Positions 45,777-57,713 of a DNA stretch of 64,000 nt are shown here, piece after piece. A program made the position numbers and the translations under genes. Numbering within the stretch: position 1 is the stretch's first letter; each line of letters opens with the position of its first letter. Origin of the DNA: Sweltsa coloradensis (Eukaryota > Arthropoda > Insecta > Plecoptera > Chloroperlidae); NCBI GenBank assembly GCA_024449915.1, contig JAMZAV010000100.1, forward strand, positions 62,001 through 126,000. The letters run 5' to 3'. The notes below the pieces were generated by a model. That model saw only the letters and a program-made list of their open reading frames with translations. It was not told the DNA's origin and ran no database searches.

Positions 45777-48700
45777 TAAATAAATAGTCACCAAAAACGC
45801 TTATCCATCAACGCGACTGGAAAAGGCGTTAGCAAAGCGGCGTAATAGCAACAATTTTTGTAAAATGTAGAATGAATATGTTCGTGTACATACATGCCCG
45901 GCAAAGAGTTATGTATGTTAAACATTGTTGTTTCATCACTTGTCACTTAAAGGTATGTTATGTAAGACGGTTTGTGGAAATCGAGTATCGTGGTTAAAGA
46001 AATGTATGGGCACGACAAAAAAACATGGCCGGAGAATTGCGCTTCACCGAACTACGAGACTTACAAACGTGCACGATTTAAAGATTTTTCCATGTTCAAA
46101 GACTTGTAATTTATATTATACGTATACGCCGGAGGCATTCCGACTCAAGAGTTAGAAGATTTTAAGGGCGCATGCATAGCTTTGAGTTCTAGAGTCTGTC
46201 TCTTTCTCTCTCGAACGCGGATGGTTCCGTGCAGGATTCATCATTATTGCAATCGTTCCAAGGGAATATTGCAGTTTCACTATGCGTGGGGTCGAGCAGC
46301 GTAGGATTCAGCATAGCACACGTCACTCGTCACACACACCGCATTAACTCACATTCTAGTTTTGTTTAGGAGCAAATTTATTCACAACAAAAATATATTT
46401 ATTGAACTACACCTTTTTTACAAATAACGTGTTTCATACTTTATGAGCATTTAGATATATCTATCTACAAAACTGTGAGCACTGAAAATGATCCTCTTCA
46501 CTCATATTCTAGAACAAGATTTATTAATCGAGTTTCTACTTCTACGACAAACATCCTGACGAACTTACCTCACCACAAAAATTATTTTTCCACTCAATTT
46601 TATTCGAATTGACTCTTAAATTTAATGAAAATGTAACATGCCTCGGGTTAGTTTTACTCATGAGGGATAGTAAATTTCAAATTTGCAAATTCATCATCAC
46701 ATTAATTTCTCGTTTCGCTCGAAAAACGAACTTTCGTTTAAATGGATTCCGTCTTAAAAATAGCTTCGTGTACAATTTTATTGTTGGATTAGGATTATGT
46801 ATACAAATAACAAGTTATAAACACCGTTGGCATGTAGTTGTGTGTAGAACGGGCACGTGGTAGTGACATGAAACAATGAAACATACTTTTGCGAGTTCAA
46901 ACACTATTTTCGATACTGGGTGTGTTGGCCAGCCCCCTCAGATTGTGACAAATTGGATTCAAATAAATAAATTCAAAATTAATCATCAATCACATACACT
47001 TTGTACCATGGGATTGAAGGAAATGATTAAAAGTGTAAACGCTAGTAGTAACTAAAAGAGTTTGCGCATCCCTAAACCACATTATATTTTACTCTCGTAC
47101 AACTTAAGCTACCAATTTACAATTGTTTAATCAGCTTTCTTTATAATTTTAACATGTTATTTGTTTTCGTTGTATAATAATTCTATTTTGATAATTTCCT
47201 AATATTTTATATTGACGTAAAATTACAGTAGGTACAATAATGCAGTAAAGATTATGGACAATTGAAATTAAAATAGCATGAATAGAGAACGTTTTCAATA
47301 AAAAACATGAACGTTAAAGAAAAAAACTTACTTTAGTTAGGATGAGCCACAGTGCAGAACTACTGGCGCTTTTGTTTCAATTGTTTACTGCAGTAATGTA
47401 TCTACAGTAATTCAAAATATCTTGCGCGATTTGGTCACATTTTGTTTGTTAGATTTATCCAATTAGAGCGATTTTATAGAAGAAAACCTTTTTTAAAGGA
47501 TAAGAAAGCGAATCAAAAAATGATATTTCTGACACAACTTTAGATAGGGAAATTCGAAACATAAATAAGAAGGCAGAATTCAGAAGTCATGGAATCATAT
47601 TTTTCTCTTTCCTATATGGTGGATAAGACTGATTTATAGCTGTGTAAAGAGCTTACAAAAAGAAGACCCCTACATATCCAATATACGAAACTGGAACTCA
47701 TGGAACCACACACGGTTTTCTTTTATAGAAACATGTTATTTTAAATCTGCATTAAAGAGTTTCTTTACGTGTCTAAAATGAAATGTGTAAATTAAGGTTT
47801 GAATCAGTTTTCTATTAAATTTGTTTATGGTTATGCGGATCACGTAAATAGGTAAAAACTGATTAAATGATTGTTTAAAATAAAACCTGTCCAAAAAAAG
47901 CGGTTAAACTCAAAGTAATGAAGAATAAATTATTAACCAACCATCCAATGCGTTACCCTGTAGTCAATTGAACTCAAATTGATATCTGATAACCATGAAC
48001 GTATAAGGTGTAATACAACTTCTATTTAACATACTTAGATGATTTTCGGAATTGATAGTAATCGACGTTTCAAAGTACAGTTTTTTTTTAATGAAAACTT
48101 AATATTTTCTTTACGACCTTGTAGTCAAAGCCCATCTTCTAGCGGAATACTTCAAAGATTACGTATTGTATAATCGCAATAATTGACAACTTTTTATCCA
48201 TGTAAAGAATGTTATGCTCAAGGAATAATTCAATAATAAATTATTAACAAATCATAGTTTGTCTTTAATTGGTATTACATTATTTTATTAATTATATTTC
48301 AAAGTATTTTGTGTTTGTAGCTTTTCAAATTGAAACCAACGACACATATTTCGAATCAAAATTGCCAATGTAAATTTTCTTGCTTAAATTCACAAAATCT
48401 CATGGATGAGGTAGGGTATCGGTCAAAAACCAATCTACAATTTAGTCCAGAAGTAAATATTAAGGTGCTATCATAAACTGTATAAACCCTAACAACCCTT
48501 GAACACTTGGTTGGTCTCAATTCTGATCAGTAGAATACAAATTGTAATTAGGGAACAAGAATCATCATCCACATTGAATAACCAGACATGAGCAGAAAAG
48601 TTGTTAGTGTAAGATTTACATCAAACCTGAAATTAATTGTATACATAATTTAAAAAATATATATATTTCATATCTTTAACCAAATATAAAAAAAAAAAAA

Positions 48701-49220
48701 TATATAAATTGACATATGTGTGACAATTTTGACATATTTGTATACGAGTTTGTTTATTCTGCCAATATAAAAGTGTTTTGTTGCATTAAACAAAACGAAT
48801 ACAATGCGTAAGATCACGTGTAAAACCGGAGTTAAGGACAACTTAAGTTTGGGATTTTTTTAAAGATATAAATGAACTTGTTGAACAAGTAGTACATTGA
48901 CGTATCGACAAAAGTTCCAAGTGTGCACCGCAGAAAGTCTTAATGGATTTCTTAGTTCGAAACACGGTGGCCGATTTACTCGCTTCCGCTAACAAGGTGA
49001 GAGGAACTGTACTTCAGGCAATTTACTCGTTACTTAGTAATTGAATGAATTTCTTATTTCAATAGCCATTTCTGTGATTGTCATACAAACGCATGGCCGG
49101 CCAGAAAGACACAGGTTCCGATTTGTTTAAGTGTAATGTGACAAATCTTATGATTTTATTTGTGACCACATTACAACAAGACACATGTCCCACAAGTGTA
49201 ATGAGCGTATTATTAAAACT
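45777..49220. other. Non-coding AT-rich interval
   Basis: Just right of the element, 45800-45840 contains a degenerate second ATCCATCAACGCGAC word. The rest is very AT-rich without recognised genes; (AT)-rich runs occur at 48650-48710. Confidence 0.5.
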
Positions 49221-50370
49221 AGGCCGTTTCGCGAACGCTTTTTTTAGTCGCTTTGATGGATGAGCTTTTTTGTAAGTTTTTGGTTGCGTAGGACCACTTT
49301 TCCTTTGCAAGTGCTTTTTGAATGCATTGTAGGTGATTGTTTTCAAGTTTCTATTGTTACTTTTAATTGTTGGATGAGCGAAGCGAAGACTTCAATTTCA
49401 CTGCCCCTCCAAAAAATTTAGCTCGGGTGTTTTTTTGTTTTTGTTTTTGTTTTTTTGTTTTTGTTTTTTTGTCTGTTTGTTCGCACGATTTCGGGCAAAC
49501 GGAATAAGCGATCTTGATGAAAATTGAAGGGGAACTTCGAAATCTCTGATCTTAGACGTGCCACGTTTTTGGGTACAATCGAAGAAATATTTCTCATAAA
49601 TATCGTACTTTTACGATTTTTTTCGATATTTAGTGCGATATTTTCGTGACATTTGGGCCGATTCTGACCAAACGGGTGGGGCTACAACGTTCATATTTCA
49701 CATGAAGATTAAGGTTATGGTGATGTAGTACCTTTTGAAAGAAAAATTTGAAAAAGTTAGCCAGAATCCATAGAAATAAAGGTTTTAATATGAGTTTTTT
49801 TAGGTTTATAATAACAATTAACAAGTAACAATAGAAACTTGACAACAATCGCCTTCAATGCATTCAAAAAGCACTTGCAAAAGAAAAGTGGTCCTACGCA
49901 AACTAAAAACTTACAAAAAATCTCATCCATCAACGCGACGGGACTTTAGCGTTTTCCTAGTTATTATAAACCTAAAAAAACTCATATTAAAACCTTTATC
50001 CTATGGATTCTGGCTAACTTTTTCAATTTTTTCTTTCAGAAAGCAATACATCACCATTACCGTAATGTCCATGTAAAATATGAACGTTGTAGCCCCACCC
50101 GTTTGATCAGAATCGGGCCCAAATGTCATAAAAATCGAAAAAAATCGTAAAAGTACGATATTCATGAGAAATATTTCTTCGATTGTACCCAAAAACGTGG
50201 CATGTCTAAGTACAGAGATTTCGAATATCCCCTCCAATTTTCATTAAGATCGCTTATGCCGTTTGTCCGGTAGAGTGCGAACAAACAGACAGAAAAAAAT
50301 AAAAGACATTGGAGCTAAATGTTTTGAGGGGTCAGTGAAATTGAAGTCTTCGCTTCGCTATCCTCAAAAT
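49221..50370. mobile_element. Complex foldback element (A-B-A'-B')
   Basis: Block A (49221-49366) starts CTAGGCCGTTT. Its inverted partner A' (49811-49964) ends GCGTTTTCCTAG. Between them lies B (49370-49810: GGATGAGCGAAGCGAAGAC, the GTTTTTG runs, GTTTGTTCGC, CACGTTTTTGGGTACAATCG). To the right, B' (49968-50368) is the reverse complement of B and ends GAAGTCTTCGCTTCGCTATCC. The two inverted repeats therefore interlock. No transposase ORF is present; the open frames inside are mirror shadows of the arms. Confidence 0.82.
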
Positions 50371-53300
50371 ATATAAATCAACAATATAAATATAAAATAA
50401 AATATGTAGCAATTCATGATGTTCTTCCCGGGGAGAGTGGAATTCCACTTAGTGTAAGAGCCAAACAAATGGAGGCATTTCTAGGACTGAATATTAGTAG
50501 TTAAGTTCTTTACTTTTGAATTAGAAAATATCGAAGATAGAAATAACTATATGCGTGAAATTGGTACAATAAACAATGTATGTATTTGGAATATTTACAT
50601 CAATAAATGCACTTATGAAATGTTTTTTGAAAAATACGAAAAAAGAAACGATACCAGTAGTCCAACATTGAATCATGGGGTTCTATGAAGTGTGCTGTGG
50701 TGATTACAAATAACCAACCCTCTCACCGTTTGGTTAAATGCGGAGCAATTATTGATCGATGCTTTAAAAGACTTACGTATCTTTGAGCTTACTCAAACAT
50801 TTTTTTGAATGGGTTTAGATTTGACTTTTTCATTTAAAGGGTAGTTTAGGAATTCCAAACTCATTAAGTCCTTCATTAACTTCGTTGAAAAAACACTTGA
50901 TGAATTCAATATATGCCTAATTGGTACGGTATGTAATCCTATTATATGTTTTCAACCATTCGCATCTTTACAGGATTAAACCTTATCTTTTTTAATTAGT
51001 TGCAATATGTCTTAATTTCCTTTAATTAATCAAAGGAAAAAAGTCTGCGTAATTAGGAAAACGATGCCACAGACGGAGTCTCCCTTTCAGTGGCAGGGTT
51101 TGAATGTTGAGCTGAACGCGCCTCGAAGTGTTTGCGCTGGAATACGGCTAGAGTGGCCGCGAGAACACAAGCACGTGATTTCATTGCCAGAGGTAAACCA
51201 ACTAGCTATATTTAAAAACAAATTACCTAACTAAATGCTCGAGTAAAATTCTTAAATAATTACGCGAAGCACTCTTACAACCAAAACAGATTGCCTTTTA
51301 AAGCGTAGGTGTAGTAGAAATATTTCAGCCAACATCGTAGCTTGATTAACAGCTTTGGTGGCAGGCTATAGGTTTAATGGAGTAATCCAAAACGTCCGAA
51401 CAAATGAAGATTGACAGTGGGTGAATCGCTATTAACGGAGGGTTGAACCAGCCCTACACTCAGTGCCCAAAATACTGGCTTAGAGCCTCAGTACACGTTA
51501 CCATTTTGGCTAAGATATTATGGTTATTTTTATTGATTGCATCATTTTCATCACACTATTATTATCCTACTTATATATCTACCATTTATTGTTACATATT
51601 ATACAAATATATTATAACATAAGTCAGAGTATGCTTGCATGATTCGCATCACATGGCGTTAATCCCTTGAGCTTATAAGCCGGTGTAATAATATTGTGCA
51701 ACTGATGGGATACGGGACAAAGACCAACTCAATGTGGAATATGAAACAAAGACAAGCTGACATTCATTGTTCGAGTACAACACCAAATGACTGTCACAGA
51801 ATAGTGAACGCACTACTCGACATAACACGTGCACATTGACCACCAAACATGCAGTAGAGCAAGCCAGTTTATTGTTAAACGTCAGGATTAAATCACGATA
51901 GTGTCAATTAAAAGGTTTGTTATATTTAGGGGTAAAAATAGGATATTACCTGGTAAATAATAGGTTATGGCGCAAAAGTTTAATACTTTTCGATATTAGA
52001 TAAATTATGATACAACATAGTTCTTCTACAGAAACAGATTCATTACATACTTTTAAAGGATTTTAATATCTGGTAAAAGTGTACATTTGATCCCAATGAA
52101 GACATAAGTGTGATAACCAATGATACAGAATAAACCGTTGAACATTGTTCTACTACACAAAACAGACTAGTTATAAAATTTAAAAAACTTTAAAAATCTA
52201 AAAAATCTAAATTTGATACCAATGAAAGAATGCGTGACAGGATATGGCAGTTACCCCTTACGGACTGAAATGTTTTTGGTTATTTCATGATTGACATCAC
52301 ACATACTAGTACGAAGTTTACTTCTAATGCCAACAAACATGTTTATGCTCTCTCTTCTTTCCGTCAGTCCAAAAGTTTGAAAGCAGCATGGACGAAATCA
52401 ACAATTTCGAGATTCTGATTACCGCATAAGCCCTTACCTCGCCTGTAATTCTATATCTTTATCCTTCAATCTCTACCTTAATTTCATTAGATCAATTATT
52501 TCAAGAACATCTCAGGCTTAAAACAAAACAATTTAACAAAGGCTTGATCCCTTTGAATCTTATTCTACTTTAATAAGCGTATTTAATTAAACATAATAAC
52601 TATTAATTACCTGTGTTGTTTGTGTTTTACGGCTTGGCTCTTGAGCTGATTGCAAATATCTGTTTTGTGATTTAAACAAAGACTTTAGATATCGCACGGA
52701 GCTTAGAAACGTCCTTAATTAATAATAACAGCAATCCTATATTATTCGGTCCAAAAATGAAGTAGGCCCTAGGTAAAATAAATCTACAAGTGATACAACT
52801 CCATACAATGTCTTACAGGTTGAACGCGAATAAAAAAACTGTGTCTTACACATTAATACCAAACACCACTGACGAGTTTCACAACTATTTAATAATACCT
52901 TCCAAATGAAGCAAAATTTTGTTGCAAATGTAGTTCTATTTATAACATAACGTAAGCTTGTCCATTTAATATTTTATAACACACCTTATACGAATTAGTT
53001 CTCTTATGGCTTCCTTTAGTTGACAGATAATGTGTTTCTTTCCTTCTTTTCTTATTTTAATAACAACATTCTTGAGTGTGGCCCCACAAGTCACAACATG
53101 TCCACAATTTGTGTTTAAAAGTTAGAAGTTAAACACATTGTTAGAAAACTTCCCTCCTGTAACAAGGGCGTATATCTATTTTCTTTTTTAACTGGATACA
53201 TCTTAGGAGAAAACTTTCTCTCAGCACCAAGCTCTCATCGCGATGTTGTTAGTTCTGTGGTATGCTCGTTGCCCAATTGCAAGGACCCACAGGGAGCCTG

Positions 53301-53400
53301 CTGCAATAGTATTCGTCCGACTCCACTCGAGCTCTTCTCAATAAATAGCTCTAGTTTTATAAAATAAGGTCCACTTCGACAAGTAAAGATTACTTTATAG
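50371..53400. other. Non-coding AT-rich interval
   Basis: No gene or recognised repeat. A short GC-richer patch lies at 51060-51190 and 53240-53340. Confidence 0.5.
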
Positions 53401-53445
53401 GTTAGGGTGTTATAATAATAATAAATAAAAAAAAATAATAATTAT

Positions 53446-53488
<43 letters not shown>
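53446..53488 (+). repeat. (AAT)n tail microsatellite
   Basis: This trinucleotide tract sits at the 3' end of the minus-strand non-LTR fragment at 53489-54037, in the position of a tail. Confidence 0.9.
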
Positions 53489-54037
53489 TTTTTTTATTTT
53501 TTTATTTTATTAGCAACAAAGTTTTCTTTACAGTATTAATAATTACAATTTTATTCGATTGCCCACAAAGCTTTGATAAGCTTGTCTGTGGGTTATATTC
53601 TTATGACAATAATTATAACATACTAAAGTTACATGCTAGATACGGAATGCAGATTCCATGGCAAATTCCTAGATAATGTTTAACAATATAAATTATAAAG
53701 ACTTATTAAACAATTCAAATTTGAATAACAAAACACAAATTAAAATGAACAGTGACATACAAAAAGAACTCTGGAAAAAAAGGAAAAGGAAAATAATATA
53801 ACAAATTCTACATTAAATTGGACAAAGAAACTCTTTCACTCTTTTCTTGACTTGGCTCAACCTATTCAATTCTTTTAATTCCGGCGGCAAGAGATTAAAA
53901 CTCTGCGGCACACTAACCTGCAGAGATCGCTCACCATATTTGTTTGCTGTCAAAGGAACTCTGTAGTCATTTGCGGCTTGCGCTCTTGTATATATGGTAT
54001 GGTCAATTTTAATTTTGTGTTCATCATTATAATAAAA
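53489..54037 (-). mobile_element. Non-LTR retrotransposon 3' end (minus strand)
   Basis: The fragment has the end of an ORF2-like reading frame (stop at 53813-53815), then a ~270-bp 3' UTR, a terminal hairpin (53562-53592) and an (ATT)n tail. The hairpin reads CCCACA-GAC-AAGCTT-ATCA-AAGCTT-TGTGGG on the minus strand. The fragment is 5'-truncated. Confidence 0.85.
53813..54037 (-). pseudogene. Reverse transcriptase ORF C-terminal remnant
   Basis: This 74-codon open stretch on the minus strand begins after a stop and ends at TAA. It reads TRAQAANDYRVP, then NKYGERSLQVSVPQSFNLLP and PELKELNRLSQVKKRVKEFL. This is the usual C-terminus of CR1/jockey-like ORF2 proteins: a TR.. block, a G-[KE]-R-S-L block, a P..FN.LP block, and a final 'fK..lk..L' helix. 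The RT catalytic domain is absent, so it is a dead 5'-truncated copy. Confidence 0.8.
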
Positions 54038-54167
54038 TTAAGTTATTAACTTATATATAAACATAACATTTACGGGAACAAATCAGATATTTTGAATAAC
54101 TCGTTTGACGAACAATGATCTGTTATATGATTGGGTAGAATTGTTTTTAATATATAATAATATAATA

Positions 54168-54180
54168 TAATATAAATATA

Positions 54181-54267
<87 letters not shown>

Positions 54268-54295
54268 TCAATTCAATTCAATTCAATTTATTTGA
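54168..54295. repeat. (AAT)n followed by (AATTC)n
   Basis: About 28 AAT repeats at 54186-54268 run into four to five AATTC pentamers. On the minus strand this reads as a (TTGAA)n-(TTA)n tail after the 3' UTR at 54296-54600. Confidence 0.92.
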
Positions 54296-54390
54296 TTAAA
54301 CACACACAATACATTTAACAATATCAAACAAGCAAGTTGCCTTCATGAGCAGACTGCTCGTGTGAAGGACTGCTTCACATATTAACATTA
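54296..54390 (-). mobile_element. Non-LTR retrotransposon 3' UTR with terminal hairpin
   Basis: On the minus strand a stem-loop near 54368-54340 (CCTTCA..GAGC / GCTC..TGAAGG) is followed by ACTTGCTTGTTTG, AAATAAATTGAATTG and then the microsatellite tail. The layout is that of the 3' ends at 53.5 kb and 59.9 kb. A CTAG MITE is inserted immediately upstream. Confidence 0.6.
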
Positions 54391-54570
54391 CTAGGGAAAC
54401 GCCAAAGTCGTTGTTAAACGAGTGAGTGAGCACCATGTGTATAGTACCCGGTATCATTCCCCATACTGGGCTAGATCCAGCCTTGGGTATATGGGAGGAA
54501 ATGGGATGTTCCCGGGTACTCAACACTTGGCTCACTCACTCATTTAACAACGACTTTGGCGTTTCCCTAG
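54391..54570. mobile_element. CTAG MITE, short copy
   Basis: This 180-bp element runs from CTAGGGAAACGCC to GGCGTTTCCCTAG with the family's terminal inverted repeats (GAGTGAGTGAGCACCATGTG on the left arm). The interior, GGGCTAGATCCAGCCTTGGG, matches the 7.9-kb copy. It interrupts the retrotransposon 3' UTR. Confidence 0.9.
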
Positions 54571-54735
54571 TTATTTAAATTGAACATTCAAAATGCGAAT
54601 CGTGTTCGAAACGTACTAGCGTGAAACATTAACAAACTTCCAAGATAAAACAAAATCACCTGATTTTTATTTCCCATTTAACACCCCTCAAAAATATTAT
54701 GTGGGTGTAAAAATATAAAAAAGTTCATACTAACG
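54571..54735. other. Spacer
   Basis: Short sequence between the MITE and the tRNA-like element; nothing recognised. Confidence 0.4.
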
Positions 54736-55072
54736 GGTATCGAACCCCAACCCACAGTGCGGTAGGCTAAATGCTTACTAGTAGGCCATGCCATGCCACG
54801 CAGATTTCGTCCCGCTAGCTGCTACTAAACAAATGCTATCGATATTTTTAAAAATCACATTTTTATTTATTGTAGGCTTAAACCGCAATGGATCTAGCTG
54901 ATTTTGTTAACAGTTCTCAATAAACTCGTACCGGATGTCTGTTTAAAATTTCAGCGCAATCTGTTCAGCGGTTCGGCTGATTTTCGACGTACAGACAGAC
55001 AGACAGAATCACAGAATGAGGGCCGTTTGAGTTGAATGGAGACACTCGGTCGCTCCGCTCCCTCGTTTAATA
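54736..55072. mobile_element. Composite: tRNA-like head plus shared SINE-A module
   Basis: The tRNA-like part (54736-54800) has, on the minus strand, TGGCCTACTAG (A box, 10/11) followed by GGTTCGATACC (B box). The part at 54877-55072 is the SINE-A module (inverse of GCTGAAATTTTAAACAGAC), ending GGTCGCTCCGCTCCCTCG. Relative to the module, this tRNA-like head points the opposite way from those at 18.5 and 36.3 kb. Either a different SINE lies next to a module fragment or the module is shared between families. Confidence 0.6.
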
Positions 55073-55311
55073 ATTGTGCCAGCCGCCACGGTAAATATTA
55101 ATGAACTATACATCCTTAAAACCTTGACAAAATAATTAACCAATTAACTAAATAAATAAAATTAAAAATACAATGTATAATTAAAAATTCATGATAATAA
55201 GTTTTAAATGTAACCAATTCAATAATACATTTCAATAAAACAACGAACAAGTAGGCCTACATAGATAATCTTAATATTAAAGGTAAAAGCAATTTTAAAA
55301 TGGAAAATAAT

Positions 55312-55724
55312 TCACCTCTCTTTTACTGCATTTTCTGCAAGTTTTTTAAAATGAACATATTTCATACATGGTTTAAACTCTGGAATCTTGCATAAAATAG
55401 AATTGAACAGATATGGGCCTTTATATGATAACTGGTTACGTGTATTTGTTAATCTAAAGTCAGGTACGGTTAAACGTAGCACTGATGAATTTCTAGTATT
55501 GACAGCACTATTCACAAAGTCATGGTTACTAAGATTATTAAAAACATATAAAACAGTTCTATAAAAATACAGTTGTGGCAATGGAAGAATGTCGTGCTCT
55601 ATATAAACAAAGTCAGTTGACTGAAGCCGCTGAAGATTAAATATGGTTCTCATGATATAGTTTTGAGCAGTGATCAGTGATGTTAGTTTATAATCAAATG
55701 TTCCCCCCCAATGAATGATACCAA
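55312..55724 (-). pseudogene. Reverse transcriptase C-terminal fragment
   Basis: A minus-strand open frame of about 135 codons follows an (ATT)n tract that supplies a meaningless Ile run. Recognisable non-LTR RT C-terminal blocks, in order, are HWGGTF, an ITAQNYIMRTI helix, ILPLPQLYFYRTV, a VNTRNSS block, LTVPDFRLTN, GPYLFNSI and a final FKKLAENAVK. These match the end of CR1/jockey/R1-type ORF2. The catalytic YxDD part is absent. About 240 bp of AT-rich 3' sequence (55073-55311) follows on the minus strand. Confidence 0.78.
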
Positions 55725-55728
55725 ATAA

Positions 55729-55729
<1 letters not shown>

Positions 55730-55819
<90 letters not shown>
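55730..55819 (+). repeat. (AAT)n microsatellite
   Basis: About 30 AAT units border the 5'-truncation point of the minus-strand RT fragment. Confidence 0.95.
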
Positions 55820-55863
55820 TATGAATATATGTTTTTTAAGCATAAGCCCGCTGTAATTAAATT

Positions 55864-55905
55864 AAGTTTGCCCCGACTGGGTGTTTCCCCAGTCGGGGCA
55901 AACTT
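55864..55905. other. Perfect 18-bp stem-loop
   Basis: AAGTTTGCCCCGACTGGG (55864-55881), a 6-nt loop TGTTTC, and the exact reverse complement (55888-55905). It is GC-rich within AT-rich surroundings and lies between two oppositely oriented retroelement remnants. Confidence 0.92.
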
Positions 55906-55925
55906 TTTCGACAACAGCTATGAAT

Positions 55926-56260
55926 CAATAATAATAATAATAATAATAAACATCTTTGAGTATTGGAAGTCAGCTAATGGCGGCAGATTTGTAAAATATT
56001 GTACCATATACAGTCTACAATATAATTCTCTAAACTCAAGACGTTTTCTAAACAGTGTGAGTCGTCTAGACACAAGTGAGTTACTCGAAAAAATAAGACA
56101 TAATATGTTGTACAAACTCTTTGCCAAATGCTCTTCAAATCATCTTGATTTAACACTATTATCGACATTGTTTGGCGTGTAGCCCAATTTTGCAGACAAG
56201 TGCATAATTAAATGGCGCTGGATGTTACTTTTATTAAAGTATTGAATTGAATTTAAATGC
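55926..56260 (+). pseudogene. Possible non-LTR retrotransposon 3' fragment (plus strand)
   Basis: After a short (AAT)n run (55928-55948), an open frame continues to 56182 with YSLQYNSLNSRR and LDTSELLEKIRHNML, resembling the 'L..L..RR' segment of non-LTR ORF2 proteins only loosely. It ends at TAG, and the following sequence finishes TTATTAAAGTATTGAATTGAA, like the (TTGAA)n-tailed 3' end at 54.3 kb. The assignment is tentative. Confidence 0.4.
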
Positions 56261-57713
56261 GAAAATCTTGAAGAATATACTTTCAAAATTAACGAGTTTT
56301 TACCAATTCAAAAAGCGGTTTTGTCCATTCCAATCCTGAACTTTTCCCCACTAACTCGACCAATCACAGTCACTCCACAAGAAAACAAATGATATTAATT
56401 ATTTCTATTACACATTCATTGTATTAAGTCATCTATCTGTGCGGTGTACTGTCAACAATGCAACACACAAATGAAAAATTCCAAATCATAAAAAAGTATG
56501 TTGTAGAGAAAAGGTTTTATAGCTTTGATTAATTCATCAACCCCTCCACTTAATGAGGTATGCTTTACATTGAAGTATCTGCTGTTTTCATCTGTACGTT
56601 TTCTTAAAATTTTAACATTTGTATTTGTATTCTTAATGTTTCTAGGTCCTGTGTGTATGTAAAGCTTGTATATGTCTACTAGTGAATAAACATAAATATA
56701 ATTATAAAGAATCTAATGACAGCTTCAACCCTTCATGAATTTATTCCGCTAAGACTAGCAGCACGGCGAATAAAGTCGGCTCATGTTAATGCCCTCTTTT
56801 TCTCCTCGTAATCGTATTTAAAACATCCCTCTCTTTCAGTCATTTCATCGGAATATGCTTAGTGAAAGCCCCCCTTGGCCTGCCATTCTTACCCCTTCGA
56901 AATATATTCTTTTAGTCAGTCTCGCTGAGGGAATGATTTCACTTCCCAATGCGTATCTAGGGCTGTTTCCGATTTGTTTGTTTTTATTAAGTGTAGGTAT
57001 TAAAGGATAACTTTGAATGGCATTACGCTCCGTCGAAGAATTAATTTGAGTGGCACATCAGATTTTTTATTTGACTTTATTAAAGGGGATATTACTCACA
57101 AAAATATTATTTTACCATAGATTTGTATTATTATTTCATAACACGAATACACAATTAACACTTAAAGAGTGCACACAACTGACTAAAAATTATTTTCAAG
57201 TTGTATCCGTCTCCCTACGTCAGTGAGTGACCACAGGGATTTGGTAAAATTTACAAAAATTGCTTTAACCTGCTAATTGTTTGGTTTCGCTTACACACGA
57301 AAGTGTAACTACAATTTAAATTTTTTAATACTAAGTCAAAACTGGCTTGAGTAAAGATGGCATCCTTATTTTAGACTAACTTTATTTATACACACTTTTG
57401 TCTTAGCATCTTCTTGCAAATGTAACATGAAAAACTGAACTGCACGATCATACGTTGTGAAATTTTTATTCAGGTCTAACAGATATATTTTTGTGGCTAT
57501 ATTTCTTCTTTAATGGCCACCGTTTTCAAAATCATATTCATCCGTATATGATTTATAATCTTCGACTCGTAAAAATATGTAACATAACTACCACAATTCA
57601 TATCAGAATACAACACTGGTTTTTCGACGAGTTTGTATACGAAACTATGAAATTGTTAAAAAAACAACATTGTTTCTCAATTTTATTAATCGGTATCCGT
57701 AGGTGTAATTGAT
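56261..57713. other. Non-coding AT-rich interval
   Basis: No gene or recognised repeat. Confidence 0.5.

Noticed and set aside
49059..50237. Several 60-95-residue open frames in the foldback element
   Set aside because: They occur in both arms and both strands and share no domain, so they are shadows of the inverted repeat.
54083..56182. Long Tyr, Ile or Asn homopolymer open frames (also 59919-60153)
   Set aside because: These are translations of (AAT)n/(ATT)n microsatellites. Only the non-repetitive parts at 55312-55724 and 53813-54037 resemble proteins.
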